In this document: in pieces, positions 1-8,070 of the stretch
How the letters are laid out: each line of letters begins with the position of its first letter
Numbering within the stretch: the stretch's first letter is position 1
Source of the DNA: Bacteroidaceae bacterium
GTDB lineage: Bacteria; Bacteroidota; Bacteroidia; Bacteroidales; Bacteroidaceae
Reading direction: 5' to 3'
Assembly: GCA_017548075.1 (NCBI GenBank)
Contig: JAFYNL010000058.1
Location: 1-53,585 of the forward strand
DNA length: 53,585 nt
Notes under the pieces: generated by a model
Told to the model about the DNA's origin: nothing
Databases searched by the model: none
Seen by the model: the letters and a program-made list of their open reading frames with translations, nothing else
Made by a program: the position numbers and the translations under genes

Positions 1-764
1 TCGAAGCCCCAATCTTGCTTCAGAATCTTGTTGAGTGTGTACTGATTGTGGCAGTTGTGCTCGTTCTTGTAGAGGTTGTAAGCACCCATCACGCCCCAAG
101 CCTTTCCTTCCTTCACGGCAGCCTCAAAGCCAGGAAGATAGATTTCGTGAAGAGCTCTGTCGCTCACAATCACGTTCACTTGATGGCGATATTCCTCTTC
201 GTTATTGAGGCAATAATGCTTCACGCAACTTGCTACGCCAACACTCTGCAAACCTTGAACATAAGGCACAACCATGCGAGAGGTCAGATAGGGGTCTTCG
301 CCCAGATACTCGAAGTTTCGGCCTCCAAGAGGCGTGCGGTAAATGTTGATGCCAGGAGCCAGAATCATGCCTTTGCCTCGATACAAACCTTCTTCGCCCA
401 AAGCATGACCATAGGCACGGGAAACTTCAGGATTCCAAGTTGCTGCAAGACAGGTGAGAGCAGGGAAAGCCACACAAGAGTCGTTACTTTGACCTGCTTG
501 TTCCCATTCGTCCCAAAGCACATCAGGTCGAACGCCATGAGGTCCGTCGTCGGTCCAGAAGTCAGGAATGCCGAGCCGCTTCACGCCAGGGCTCGAGAAC
601 TTGCTTTGAGCATGAATCACATCAATCTTCTCTGCAAGCGTCATGCGCTTGAGAGCATCTTCCACTCGAGCCTCAATATCTTTCGAGGGGTCGAGATAAA
701 CAGGAGTTTGTGCTTGCAATAGAGAAGCAAGAGCAAAAAGGAGTAAGGCAATCCTGTACTTCAT
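1..764 (-). CDS. Glycoside hydrolase family 3 (beta-glucosidase-like), N-terminal part
   Basis: Reading leftward from the ATG at 764 the frame is open to the window edge, so only about 254 N-terminal residues are present. A signal peptide (MKYRIALLLFALASLLQAQ) is followed by the GH3 N-terminal TIM barrel: MTLAEKIDVIH, a TDDGPHGVRPD loop, WNPEVSRAYGHALGEE, LAPGINIYRTPLGGRNFEY, EDPYLTSRM and the KHYCLNNEE segment that binds substrate in this family. The nucleophile aspartate lies beyond the edge. Exported GH3 enzymes remove terminal beta-linked sugars. It starts 8 bp after the fmt stop, so it is probably the last or a late gene of the mce-DUF1080-fmt operon. Family call is firm; substrate cannot be told. 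Confidence 0.93.
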   Translation of the reverse strand, partial: MKYRIALLLFALASLLQAQTPVYLDPSKDIEARVEDALKRMTLAEKIDVIHAQSKFSSPGVKRLGIPDFWTDDGPHGVRPDVLWDEWEQAGQSNDSCVAFPALTCLAATWNPEVSRAYGHALGEEGLYRGKGMILAPGINIYRTPLGGRNFEYLGEDPYLTSRMVVPYVQGLQSVGVASCVKHYCLNNEEEYRHQVNVIVSDRALHEIYLPGFEAAVKEGKAWGVMGAYNLYKNEHNCHNQYTLNKILKQDWGF

Positions 765-772
765 AACATTAT

Positions 773-1675
773 TTATTTTATAATAGTAAGTTTTGTTCCG
801 TTTAGTAAATCCGCAACAGGCATGCGTTTCTTGCCTGCAAGTTGCACTTCGTCAAGTGAGAGAGGGCCATCAGGCAAGGAGACTTGCAAAGGACCAGGTT
901 TCATCGAGGCTTTGAAGACCTTCATCTCCGTCTCTTTTCCGTTGGCAATAACATTTGTCCAGGCTGCGGGGTAGGGGCTCAGACCTCTGATGAAGTCGTA
1001 AGCACTCTTGAGCGTGTGCTCTTCCCACCTGATTTGGCAGGTGTCCTTGAAGATTTTCGGAGCAGGTCGAAGCGGCTCGTCCGTCATGAATTGGCTTTGG
1101 TCGATGGCTTTTGCCTCTCCGCTTTCGATGAGTCGAACCGTCTTGATGACCAATTCGGCACCTTGCATCATGAGTTTGTCGTGCACGTCTTCGGCACAAT
1201 CATCCTCGCTGATTGGGGTGCGTTCCTGCAAGATGATTCGGCCCGTATCGATTTGCTCGTCAAGGAAGAAAGTCGTGATTCCAGTCTCTTTGTCTCCGTT
1301 GATAATCGCCCAATTGATGGGGGCTGCGCCTCGATACTGAGGTAGGAGGGCGGCATGGAGATTGAAAGTGCCGAGAGGAGGCAGACTCCAAACCACTTCT
1401 GGCAGCATTCGGAAGGCAACGACTATCTGCAATTCGGGCTTCAAAGCCTTGAGTTCTGCAAGGAAAGCCTCGTCCTTCAATTTCTCGGGTTGCAAGACGG
1501 GAATGCCTTTCTCTTGGGCAAACTTCTTGACTGGACTGCTTTGCAAGACATCATGATGCCGCCCGATTGCCTTGTCTGGCATTGTAACTACGCCAACCAC
1601 ATCGAAGCCTTCCTCAATGAGGCGACTGAGACTCTGCACCGCGAAATCGGGCGTGCCCATGAAGACTATTCTCAT
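773..1675 (-). CDS. fmt: Methionyl-tRNA formyltransferase
   Basis: 300 aa, near the usual 310-315. It transfers the formyl group of 10-formyl-THF to initiator Met-tRNA. The N-terminal formyltransferase fold starts MRIVFMGTPDFA and carries the catalytic Asn-x-His in FNLHAALLPQYRGAAPINW and the essential Asp in EQIDTGRII. The C-terminal domain includes RGLSPYPAAWTNV. The start overlaps the DUF1080 stop as ATGA, so translation is probably coupled. A housekeeping translation gene between two sugar-catabolic genes is an odd neighbourhood, but all catalytic motifs are intact. Confidence 0.95.
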   Translation of the reverse strand: MRIVFMGTPDFAVQSLSRLIEEGFDVVGVVTMPDKAIGRHHDVLQSSPVKKFAQEKGIPVLQPEKLKDEAFLAELKALKPELQIVVAFRMLPEVVWSLPPLGTFNLHAALLPQYRGAAPINWAIINGDKETGITTFFLDEQIDTGRIILQERTPISEDDCAEDVHDKLMMQGAELVIKTVRLIESGEAKAIDQSQFMTDEPLRPAPKIFKDTCQIRWEEHTLKSAYDFIRGLSPYPAAWTNVIANGKETEMKVFKASMKPGPLQVSLPDGPLSLDEVQLAGKKRMPVADLLNGTKLTIIK

Positions 1676-2682
1676 AGTTCCTTAACGTAGATGTTTCTGA
1701 AATAGCAACGGCAGCCGTGAGCCTGCATTTCAATCTGGTCGCTTGGGAAGATGGGCAGTTTGCGGTCCCAATAGTTCTCGAGAACAATGTTATCGACCAC
1801 GTTGACGCCATTCAGCCAAACCGACACTTTGTCGCCTCGCATAACAATGCGGAAGGTGTTCCATTCGCCCAACTTGTTGTCCTCGACACTGGTCGGAGTG
1901 GAACGATACTTCTGGTTGTTGTAGAGACCGCCAGAGCCTACTTGCGCTCCAACGTTGGTTCGACGGATGTCCCATATCTGAACTTGTGGGGCTCCACGCA
2001 GATAAACGCCTGCATCAGGCTCCTTGCCATTGGGGTCGAGACGCCAGTCGACGAGCAATTCGAAGTCGGCATAGTTGTTCTGAGTGCAGATGTTGTCCCA
2101 GCCGTTGCCAATATAGACGAGTTCTCCGTTCTCCACAATCCAGTCGCGCTTCATCAGATCGTCGGCCTTTTTCTGTTTTTCCTTGAGTTCCTTTGTGCTC
2201 ATCTTTGAGCGGGCAATCGGGTTCTCCACGAGGCCTTTCCAGCCGTCCAGGTTCTTTCCGTTGAAGAGGCAAACGAAGCCTTCCTCGTTCTGGTCGGCAC
2301 TCTGGAGCCAAGCCTTAGCCAGTTTCTTTTGCTTGCTTTTCAGTTGCTTAGTGGCCTTTTTGAGCATTTCGCGCGACTCTATTCCGTTGTATTCAGGATG
2401 CGCCTCCAGAATCTCCCAGACAGCCTTTGCAGCCATCTTTGCCGTCTTCTTGGTCTCCATCATCGAAGCCGCATAAGTGAGCGCCTGATAGGTGCCGGCT
2501 TGAGCCATGAGCGTGAGGGCAGCCTCTTTCTGCTGGAGGTCCTCAGTCTGCTCGATGATGTGGCGAAGGGCAATGACTTGATTCTCAGGAGTGAGTGTCT
2601 GTGCAGAGAGGTTCGTGCACAGGACAAAGAAGGCCGACATCATGATGCCGGCCAACTTATGGAGCATGTTTATTCTTCGCAT
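1672..2682 (-). CDS. Secreted DUF1080 (3-keto-disaccharide hydrolase-type) protein
   Basis: 336 aa. An N-terminal signal peptide (MLHKLAGIMMSAFFVLCTNLSAQ region) leads into a helical, HEAT-like stretch (about residues 30-115), then a DUF1080 beta-sandwich (about 130-336) with FVCLFNGKNLDGWKG, DFELLVDWRL, DAGVYLRGAPQVQIWD and GEWNTFRIVM. DUF1080 proteins resemble concanavalin-like lectin/glucanase folds and are named for hydrolysis of 3-keto-glycosides. Two starts are possible: ATG at 2682, overlapping the mce stop by 13 bp, or ATG at 2667, 2 bp after it; the second gives a cleaner signal peptide. The GH3 gene downstream fits a shared role in glycoside breakdown (inference). Confidence 0.85.
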   Translation of the reverse strand: MRRINMLHKLAGIMMSAFFVLCTNLSAQTLTPENQVIALRHIIEQTEDLQQKEAALTLMAQAGTYQALTYAASMMETKKTAKMAAKAVWEILEAHPEYNGIESREMLKKATKQLKSKQKKLAKAWLQSADQNEEGFVCLFNGKNLDGWKGLVENPIARSKMSTKELKEKQKKADDLMKRDWIVENGELVYIGNGWDNICTQNNYADFELLVDWRLDPNGKEPDAGVYLRGAPQVQIWDIRRTNVGAQVGSGGLYNNQKYRSTPTSVEDNKLGEWNTFRIVMRGDKVSVWLNGVNVVDNIVLENYWDRKLPIFPSDQIEMQAHGCRCYFRNIYVKEL

Positions 2683-3074
2683 AGTTCAGTCAGTATTCCG
2701 CAAGTGCTCTTTGGATGGAGGAAAGCAATGTGGAGGCCGTCGGCACCATTGCGGGGAGCCTTGTCGATGAGGCGAATGCCCTTGCTGTCGCACATTGCGA
2801 GAGCCTCGCTCACTCCGTCTTCCACCTTGAAGGCAACGTGATGAACGCCTCTGCCACCATTGTCGAGGAACTTCTGAACGGTGCTTTCGGGGCAAGTCGG
2901 CTCCAGGAGTTCGAGTTTAACCTCACCAACCTTCAGGAAAGCGGTCTTCACCTTTTGGTCTTCTACAACTTCAGTTTTGTAAACTTCCAGTCCGAGAACG
3001 TCGCGGAAGTAGGGCAGAACCTCGTCGATGCTCTGCACGGCGATGCCCAGATGTTCAATTCTTGAAATCTTCAT
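2670..3074 (-). CDS. mce: Methylmalonyl-CoA epimerase (VOC superfamily)
   Basis: 134 aa, the usual length. It interconverts (R)- and (S)-methylmalonyl-CoA in the succinate-propionate pathway. Two vicinal-oxygen-chelate halves carry metal ligands at His8 (RIEHLGIAV), in GGRGVHHVAF and near the C-terminus (GILTELCEE); PRNGADGLHIAFLHPK is typical of epimerases. In many Bacteroidales mce precedes the methylmalonyl-CoA decarboxylase genes. Here it precedes DUF1080 instead, so the usual partner is elsewhere. Confidence 0.9.
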   Translation of the reverse strand: MKISRIEHLGIAVQSIDEVLPYFRDVLGLEVYKTEVVEDQKVKTAFLKVGEVKLELLEPTCPESTVQKFLDNGGRGVHHVAFKVEDGVSEALAMCDSKGIRLIDKAPRNGADGLHIAFLHPKSTCGILTELCEE

Positions 3075-3115
3075 AATAAATGCGTTTATAAGTTATTAAG
3101 TCTCTAGGTTCTAGG

Positions 3116-3394
3116 TTATTTGAATAGGTCGGAATGTGTGCCGGTTCCTGTGAATAGGAGTATCAATTCTGTGTCATTTTGTTCCCAGATCAGGAGCCAA
3201 TCGGGTTTCAAATGACATTCCCAACATCCATCATATTGTCCTGATAGCTTGTGAGGACGGTATTGGGGAGGCAATGTCCCAGTTTCGGCAAGTAGCATAA
3301 TTGCATCCTTGACCAGTTGCATATTATATCCACGTTTTTCGCAACGCTTCATGTCTTTGGCAAAGCGTTTTGACGGTATGACGGTGTATTTCAT
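3116..3394 (-). CDS. YafQ-family mRNA interferase toxin
   Basis: 92 aa RelE/ParE-superfamily toxin. Residues matching the YafQ active site are all present: His48 (RPHKLSG), His61 and Asp65-Trp66 (CHLKPDWLLIW), His87 and Phe91 (TGTHSDLF). YafQ toxins cleave mRNA on the ribosome. The start overlaps the antitoxin stop (ATGA, 3391-3394), the classic antitoxin-first order. The toxin looks catalytically intact. The stop lies 41 bp before mce, and I see no clear promoter in that gap, so read-through into the mce operon is possible. Confidence 0.9.
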   Translation of the reverse strand: MKYTVIPSKRFAKDMKRCEKRGYNMQLVKDAIMLLAETGTLPPQYRPHKLSGQYDGCWECHLKPDWLLIWEQNDTELILLFTGTGTHSDLFK

Positions 3395-3660
3395 ACGTTG
3401 ATACCTAACTCGTGGAACATATCGTCTACAGAATTGTAAGACTTCAATTTTCCTTGCTTCATGTCAGCATGGGCTTCCTCGATGGATTTTACAACGCTGT
3501 CTTTTAAATAGCAGCCAGTCTCAGGGTCGTAAATGCGAGTCTTGGAAGCGGTCTTCTTGGGTGTAACCTTCGAAATAAACACTCCCAATGCCTGCAAGTA
3601 TTCTTTTAAAGCCCTGCCACTTGAAGTACGTTCGTTTAATGTGATTGTATAAGATGCCAT
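3391..3660 (-). CDS. Antitoxin of the YafQ-type pair
   Basis: 89 aa, directly upstream of and overlapping the toxin by ATGA. The N-terminus (MASYTITLNERTSSGRALKEYL) suggests a short strand plus helix for dimerisation and DNA binding. The acidic C-terminal half (VVKSIEEAHADMKQGKLKSYNSVDDMFHELGI) resembles the toxin-wrapping tail of RelB/DinJ-type antitoxins. The family is not obvious from sequence; the call rests on gene order, size and the confident toxin. A Bacteroidetes promoter lies 28 bp upstream and would be the natural place for autoregulation. Confidence 0.8.
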   Translation of the reverse strand: MASYTITLNERTSSGRALKEYLQALGVFISKVTPKKTASKTRIYDPETGCYLKDSVVKSIEEAHADMKQGKLKSYNSVDDMFHELGINV

Positions 3661-3688
3661 AATACTGCTAATTTAATCATTCACGCTG

Positions 3689-3719
3689 CAAAGATACAAC
3701 ATTTTTTTCAAACTACAAA
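3689..3719 (-). promoter_or_regulatory. Promoter of the toxin-antitoxin operon
   Basis: On the minus strand TTTG (3719-3716) and TATCTTTG (3696-3689) are separated by 19 bp, matching the Bacteroidetes -33/-7 consensus. The antitoxin ATG is 28 bp downstream. Confidence 0.75.
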
Positions 3720-3755
3720 AAAACACAAAAAGAAAGCCCCGAAAAGTTCGAGGCT
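3718..3755 (-). terminator. Intrinsic terminator of the BspA-like gene
   Basis: A 9-bp stem (3735-3743 with 3747-3755, one C-A mismatch, loop AAG) is followed on the minus strand by a T-rich run. It lies about 20 bp after the stop codon at 3776. An almost identical hairpin, including the mismatch position, follows the surface-protein gene at 53.3 kb. Confidence 0.8.
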
Positions 3756-3775
3756 CTCTAGGTTTATAGGAAAGT

Positions 3776-6151
3776 TTACTTCAGCAGGACCTTGCGGCCG
3801 TCCTTGATGTAGATTCCCTTTCGCGGATTAGCAACCTTTCGGCCTTGGAGGTCGTAGAGGGCATGGTTAACGTCGAGGTTAAGGTTAACGTCTTCTACTC
3901 CTGTTCCGTAGTCGTGAAGGACAATCTCCAGTTTATTCATTGGAGGAACTCTTGTGCCGCCTTGATTGTAGGGGTCATCCCAACGAACCAGTAGATAGGC
4001 TCGCAAAGCACCAATAACACAAGACTCGTTATATTGGCAATCGGGTGTTGTGTCGATGATGTCGATATAGGCACCTTCCTGATAATCGAACGTTTCGCTG
4101 ACATATGAGCCGATGAAGGAAATGCCTGCTATGGAAATAGTGTCCTGATAGCATCCTGCCAGATCCAGAGTGTTGAGGTCGATGCTGAAGTCTTCTTTAG
4201 GTACAATAATATAAGGAATATGGGCCTGAGGATTAAATTCTTCTTCGAAGATAATCTGTCCGTCATCGACTCTGTCGAGCCTATAGTATTTTCCTATGCT
4301 TGCATCTGGAGTTATAGGCAGGATTATTGTTGCCACTTGACATGCGGTAAAGAAGACAGAAGCTTTAGCTTTTTGCAGTTGTCGGATATAAGAAAAGACT
4401 TCTTCCTGGCGCGGATCAACCTTATATGAACGAACATAAGCATTGCCGTCATCACGTGACCAGCATGTATCGTTCACACATATACCTTCCTGAATTTCAG
4501 GGGCTTTATATAGCATTATGCCGTTTTGATAGTACGCATTGAGGTGTGTTGCACGTACATCCCCACCAGTTGGATAAATTAACTCGGAAGGCGGATCCAT
4601 TACGCCATAAGACAAACAATCATGCAGATAGCCCAATTTCTCATACAAGTCAAAATCTTCTATTGTTGTTTTCAACACACGACATACAGCACCATTCATT
4701 AACTGATAAGTGCCATAAGATACGACTTTTGTATATTCATTTTGAGGATATAACGATTCTCCTATTTCTGTGTTAAAATTGTAGAGCACACACTCTTTTC
4801 CAACTTGTAAATAGGGTACTTCAAGATAATCGTACCCAATAAGTCCTGGCAGAGAATCTGTGAAAGCATAGACAATACCGTTCTCTTCGCGGACAGGAAG
4901 CCAACGACTGACGGCCAATTCGCCTTCGCCGTCGCTTTTGACTTCACCCATCATTGTATAGACTTTACCTTCTATTTCCTCTTGCCCACCAAGGAAATAA
5001 TAGCTGTATTTTCTATTGCCCGTGTCAACATGAACGCCATAATACTCTCCATCTTTCAATCCGTTTCCTCTGGTTAGACGCTCGTATTTATAAACCCATA
5101 TCGGATTGCCTTCAAGGAAAGATTGGGGCTGGTGGGGTTCTTCTTGCATTGCCACGATATTCCCAAAGCGACTCCAAGGTATAGTTGCTTTGTATAAATC
5201 GATAGACTCCTCTGGCACATAAAGCGTGGCGCTGCTGACGTTTACGCCATCTAGAGCACTTACAACGATTGTTGGAGGTTGAGTCGCATAACAATAGATT
5301 TCTTTCAGTTCAGGACAACCAGAGAAAGCTTTGTTATCGATGAGTTTTGCTCCTTCCGAAAGGGTTATAGAGTTTAAACCACTGCAATTCTCAAAAGCGT
5401 TGCTGCGGATATTATTCAAGCTGTTTGGAGTGGTAATGGATGTCAGGTTTGTATAGCCATAGAATGCATTTGTGGCAATTTCCACTGTTCCTTCTTTGAT
5501 TTTAACCCGGCTGTCGGATGGCATATTGCCCTTATACCTATAAGCAACCTTTCCTATATATATTAGGCCTTCTGGCAAGGCATCATACCATGGTGTGTCC
5601 TCGAAGGCTCCACTGCCAATGTAAGTCACAGTCTCTGGAGTAACAATAGAGGTTAAGTTTGTGCAACCAGAGAAAACATATGCACCAATGCTAGTTACGC
5701 TATTGGGAATCGTGATAGAGGTTAGAGCCTTACAACCTTTAAAGGCAGCATCGTAAAGAACCGTTACATTACTAGGAATGGTGATTGTGTTAAGGCCGCT
5801 ACAACCTTCGAATGCGTTGTTGTAAATACATGTCAAGCTACCGGGCAAGGTGATGGAAGTCAGGCCTGTACAATCATAGAATGCACATCCTCCGATGCTT
5901 GTCACACGATACGTTTTTCCCTCGTAGGTAACAGACTCAGGGATAACCACACTCCCTGAGTATTCAGATTCATAAGATTCGCCGTCTTCAGACACTATAC
6001 GCCATTCATAGCTAACCATGGCCGATTCTCCTGAGAATTTGTAGCAGACACCATCAATCTTGGCATCATAGCCAGGATAAGACTCCCAAAAGTAGGCATT
6101 TGCCAACATCGGCAGCAATGCCATAAAAATAAAGGAAACAAACTTTTTCAT
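3776..6151 (-). CDS. BspA-type leucine-rich repeat surface protein with C-terminal sorting tail
   Basis: 791 aa from the ATG at 6151, chosen because it opens a signal peptide (MKKFVSFIFMALLPMLANA); an in-frame ATG at 6235 would add 28 residues without signal features and would lie upstream of the promoter. About seven or eight LRR_5 (BspA-like) repeats of the form LTSITIPNSVTSIGxxxF-GC occupy roughly residues 75-310, followed by a large non-repeat region rich in aromatic and acidic residues. The C-terminus (YDLQGRKVANPRKGIYIKDG then RKVLLK) resembles the type A C-terminal domain of type IX secretion cargo. BspA relatives bind host proteins or act as adhesins; that role is inference here. Confidence 0.85.
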   Translation of the reverse strand: MKKFVSFIFMALLPMLANAYFWESYPGYDAKIDGVCYKFSGESAMVSYEWRIVSEDGESYESEYSGSVVIPESVTYEGKTYRVTSIGGCAFYDCTGLTSITLPGSLTCIYNNAFEGCSGLNTITIPSNVTVLYDAAFKGCKALTSITIPNSVTSIGAYVFSGCTNLTSIVTPETVTYIGSGAFEDTPWYDALPEGLIYIGKVAYRYKGNMPSDSRVKIKEGTVEIATNAFYGYTNLTSITTPNSLNNIRSNAFENCSGLNSITLSEGAKLIDNKAFSGCPELKEIYCYATQPPTIVVSALDGVNVSSATLYVPEESIDLYKATIPWSRFGNIVAMQEEPHQPQSFLEGNPIWVYKYERLTRGNGLKDGEYYGVHVDTGNRKYSYYFLGGQEEIEGKVYTMMGEVKSDGEGELAVSRWLPVREENGIVYAFTDSLPGLIGYDYLEVPYLQVGKECVLYNFNTEIGESLYPQNEYTKVVSYGTYQLMNGAVCRVLKTTIEDFDLYEKLGYLHDCLSYGVMDPPSELIYPTGGDVRATHLNAYYQNGIMLYKAPEIQEGICVNDTCWSRDDGNAYVRSYKVDPRQEEVFSYIRQLQKAKASVFFTACQVATIILPITPDASIGKYYRLDRVDDGQIIFEEEFNPQAHIPYIIVPKEDFSIDLNTLDLAGCYQDTISIAGISFIGSYVSETFDYQEGAYIDIIDTTPDCQYNESCVIGALRAYLLVRWDDPYNQGGTRVPPMNKLEIVLHDYGTGVEDVNLNLDVNHALYDLQGRKVANPRKGIYIKDGRKVLLK

Positions 6152-6178
6152 AGTTATTGCAAATTGAATTTCTTGCTG

Positions 6179-6210
6179 CAAAATTATGTGGTTTTGCAGT
6201 TTCTTCCAAA
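6179..6210 (-). promoter_or_regulatory. Promoter of the BspA-like gene
   Basis: On the minus strand TTTG (6210-6207), 20 bp spacer, TAATTTTG (6186-6179). The -33 box is only 7 bp from the inverted repeat at 6218-6273. Confidence 0.7.
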
Positions 6211-6217
6211 TAAAATC

Positions 6218-6273
6218 ACTCCCAAGTGCTCCCAAGTGGGAAAGATTTTTGCGATTTGGGAGTAGTTGGGAGT
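6218..6273. repeat. 18-bp inverted repeat between divergent promoters (candidate operator)
   Basis: The left arm (6218-6235, ACTCCCAAGTGCTCCCAA) and the right arm (6256-6273, TTGGGAGTAGTTGGGAGT) match as an inverted repeat at 16 of 18 positions, with a 20-bp centre. Each arm holds two copies of CTCCCAA, giving four half-sites. The right arm overlaps the first plus-strand promoter of the TPR regulator and the left arm sits just upstream of the BspA promoter, so a bound factor could control both. Confidence 0.7.
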
Positions 6274-6280
6274 AAATTTG
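6248..6280 (+). promoter_or_regulatory. First promoter of the TPR regulator gene
   Basis: TTTG (6248-6251), 21 bp, TAAATTTG (6273-6280). The right arm of the inverted repeat fills most of the spacer and reaches the first base of the -7 box. Confidence 0.55.
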
Positions 6281-6312
6281 CTTGCGAGTCTTATAGGAAA
6301 GGAGTAAATTTG
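6281..6312 (+). promoter_or_regulatory. Second promoter of the TPR regulator gene
   Basis: CTTG (6281-6284), 20 bp, TAAATTTG (6305-6312). The 10-mer GAGTAAATTT is repeated in both promoters, suggesting a local duplication. The ATG is 40 bp downstream. Confidence 0.6.
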
Positions 6313-6352
6313 TGCCACGAAAGACAACAGACTACAGACAAACTGACAACAG

Positions 6353-7930
6353 ATGAGGAGGAAGACATTATTTATATTTATAGGCTTGCTGGCTTTGCTT
6401 TCTTGCAGCGAAGGCAAGAGGGATGGGCAGTTGCTCGACAGCATTGAACAGGCTTGGCATCTTTGCGAAACGTCATTGCCTGAGGCTCTGGTGCAAACGG
6501 AATCGCTGAAGGGCTCTGCAGAGAAGTCCTCGGAATACACTCGGCAGAAATACAATCTGCTGACGATTCGCTTACGCGACAAACTTGAAATGATTCCGTC
6601 GTCTCCCGACTCTGCCTTGCAGACGATGTCGTATCTCGAAGGTCGGAAGAACACGATTGACAAGGAGCGCGCCTACTACTATCTGGCAAGTGCCTACCGC
6701 GACCTGAAAGACTATCCGCGGGCAGTAAGCTTTTTCCTGAAAGCTGCAGATGTGGCGGAGCAAAGCAAGCAGGTCGATACCCTGATCTGGCAGAATGCGC
6801 TTTCCCAGTTGAGGAACCTCTATATGCTTCAACTTAATTATGAAGAGGAACTGAATGTTGCAAAGCAATCGGTAGAACTTGCAAACCAGTCGGGAAAGAA
6901 TCTAGGCTGCTACCTGATGGATGTGGCTTCTGCATATAAGCACCTGAACGACACATTGCAATGTCTTCAGTATTGCGACCAATCGTATAACATCATCAAG
7001 CAAGAAGGTTCCCCTTCGAAATATGGGCGCATTTTGTCTTCTATGATGGCAACGTATTCCGACTATCATCAATATGATAAAGTCGACAGTTTACTGGTTA
7101 TGCTTTGCTGTTTGCCGGCAGAAGAACGTCCGCAGAACTATGAGCTTTGCCTCGCCAAATACTATGAACTCCGAAACCAGACGGATTCAGCCCTCGTTCA
7201 CTACAAGGCCTATTCCGCAACCGATAATTTGGCTGGCAGGTATGAAGCTTCGGCAGGCCTGCAGCGTTGCTACCTGCAAAAGGGAGATTATCGGCAGGCA
7301 GCACTCTGGGGGCAGCATCTGTATGAGACGAACGAGACCATCATCGCTCAGCGCGCATTCGAGCAGACACAAAGGGCAAGAGACGAGTATCGTTATCTTC
7401 GCGACCAGGAAGCAGAAAGAGCCATCGTGGCGCGCGACCAGCGCATCATCTTCTTCTCCGTCATAGCGGTTCTCATCCTGCTGAGCATCGTCTTGGGACT
7501 GCTGGCGTTCTATTACTTCCGAAAGAAGAGATTCATGGACGAGCTGACCGACAAAGACAGGATGCTGGAGCAGAAAGCAAGGATAAACAAGGAACTGACA
7601 CGCATCGCCCTGATGAACATAGCAACGGACAAAGCGGATGAAGTCCTTACGCATTTCCGTAACATTGCCGCAGGAAAAGCAAGGTTGAACGACGGCTCGT
7701 GGGAAGGACTGATGGCAGCGATGGAAACCCTGCACCCTGATTTCCTCGAGACGGTGGAGGGACGAATGAACAAGCCCATGCAAGAACCCCTGCTTCGCAC
7801 AATCTGTCTGCTGAAGATAGGCATGAAGCCCGCACAAATCGCCAAGGTGATGGATGCGAAGATACAGACCGTCTGGAACAGAGTGAAGCGAGCAGAGGAG
7901 ATGTGCGGCGACTTGCTGACTGTCTCCTGA
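6353..7930 (+). CDS. TPR membrane regulator with C-terminal HTH-like domain
   Basis: 525 aa. A lipoprotein-like leader (LFIFIGLLALLSCSEG) is followed by TPR-type helical pairs across about residues 40-330 (for example YYYLASAYRDLKDYPRAVSFFLKAADVAE). One strong membrane helix (IIFFSVIAVLILLSIVLGLL, about 363-382) precedes a cytoplasmic coiled segment and a C-terminal domain whose end (LLKIGMKPAQIAKVMD...VWNRVKRAEE) looks like a LuxR/sigma4-like helix-turn-helix. Such proteins are common in Prevotella and Bacteroides beside surface-protein genes. It is divergent from the BspA gene and probably senses an envelope signal to control it; this is inference. Confidence 0.8.
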   Translation: MRRKTLFIFIGLLALLSCSEGKRDGQLLDSIEQAWHLCETSLPEALVQTESLKGSAEKSSEYTRQKYNLLTIRLRDKLEMIPSSPDSALQTMSYLEGRKNTIDKERAYYYLASAYRDLKDYPRAVSFFLKAADVAEQSKQVDTLIWQNALSQLRNLYMLQLNYEEELNVAKQSVELANQSGKNLGCYLMDVASAYKHLNDTLQCLQYCDQSYNIIKQEGSPSKYGRILSSMMATYSDYHQYDKVDSLLVMLCCLPAEERPQNYELCLAKYYELRNQTDSALVHYKAYSATDNLAGRYEASAGLQRCYLQKGDYRQAALWGQHLYETNETIIAQRAFEQTQRARDEYRYLRDQEAERAIVARDQRIIFFSVIAVLILLSIVLGLLAFYYFRKKRFMDELTDKDRMLEQKARINKELTRIALMNIATDKADEVLTHFRNIAAGKARLNDGSWEGLMAAMETLHPDFLETVEGRMNKPMQEPLLRTICLLKIGMKPAQIAKVMDAKIQTVWNRVKRAEEMCGDLLTVS

Positions 7931-7966
7931 AAGATATTTAATCAACTACACCAAAAAAACAAAAAC

Positions 7967-8059
7967 ACTCTACACTCTACACCAGTATCGTCTAATGCGT
8001 TGATATACAGGCGAATACATAGGTGTAGAGTGGGTGAAGAGTGGTGTAGAGTGTAGAGT
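7967..8059. repeat. Perfect 18-bp inverted repeat made of ACTCTAC heptamers
   Basis: The left arm 7967-7984 (ACTCTACACTCTACACCA) is the exact reverse complement of the right arm 8042-8059, across a 57-bp centre. Further heptamer-like copies (TGTAGAGTG, TGAAGAGTG) lie at 8023-8041, so the right side is a small tandem run. Confidence 0.85.
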
Positions 8060-8070
8060 ACTTTGCAAAA

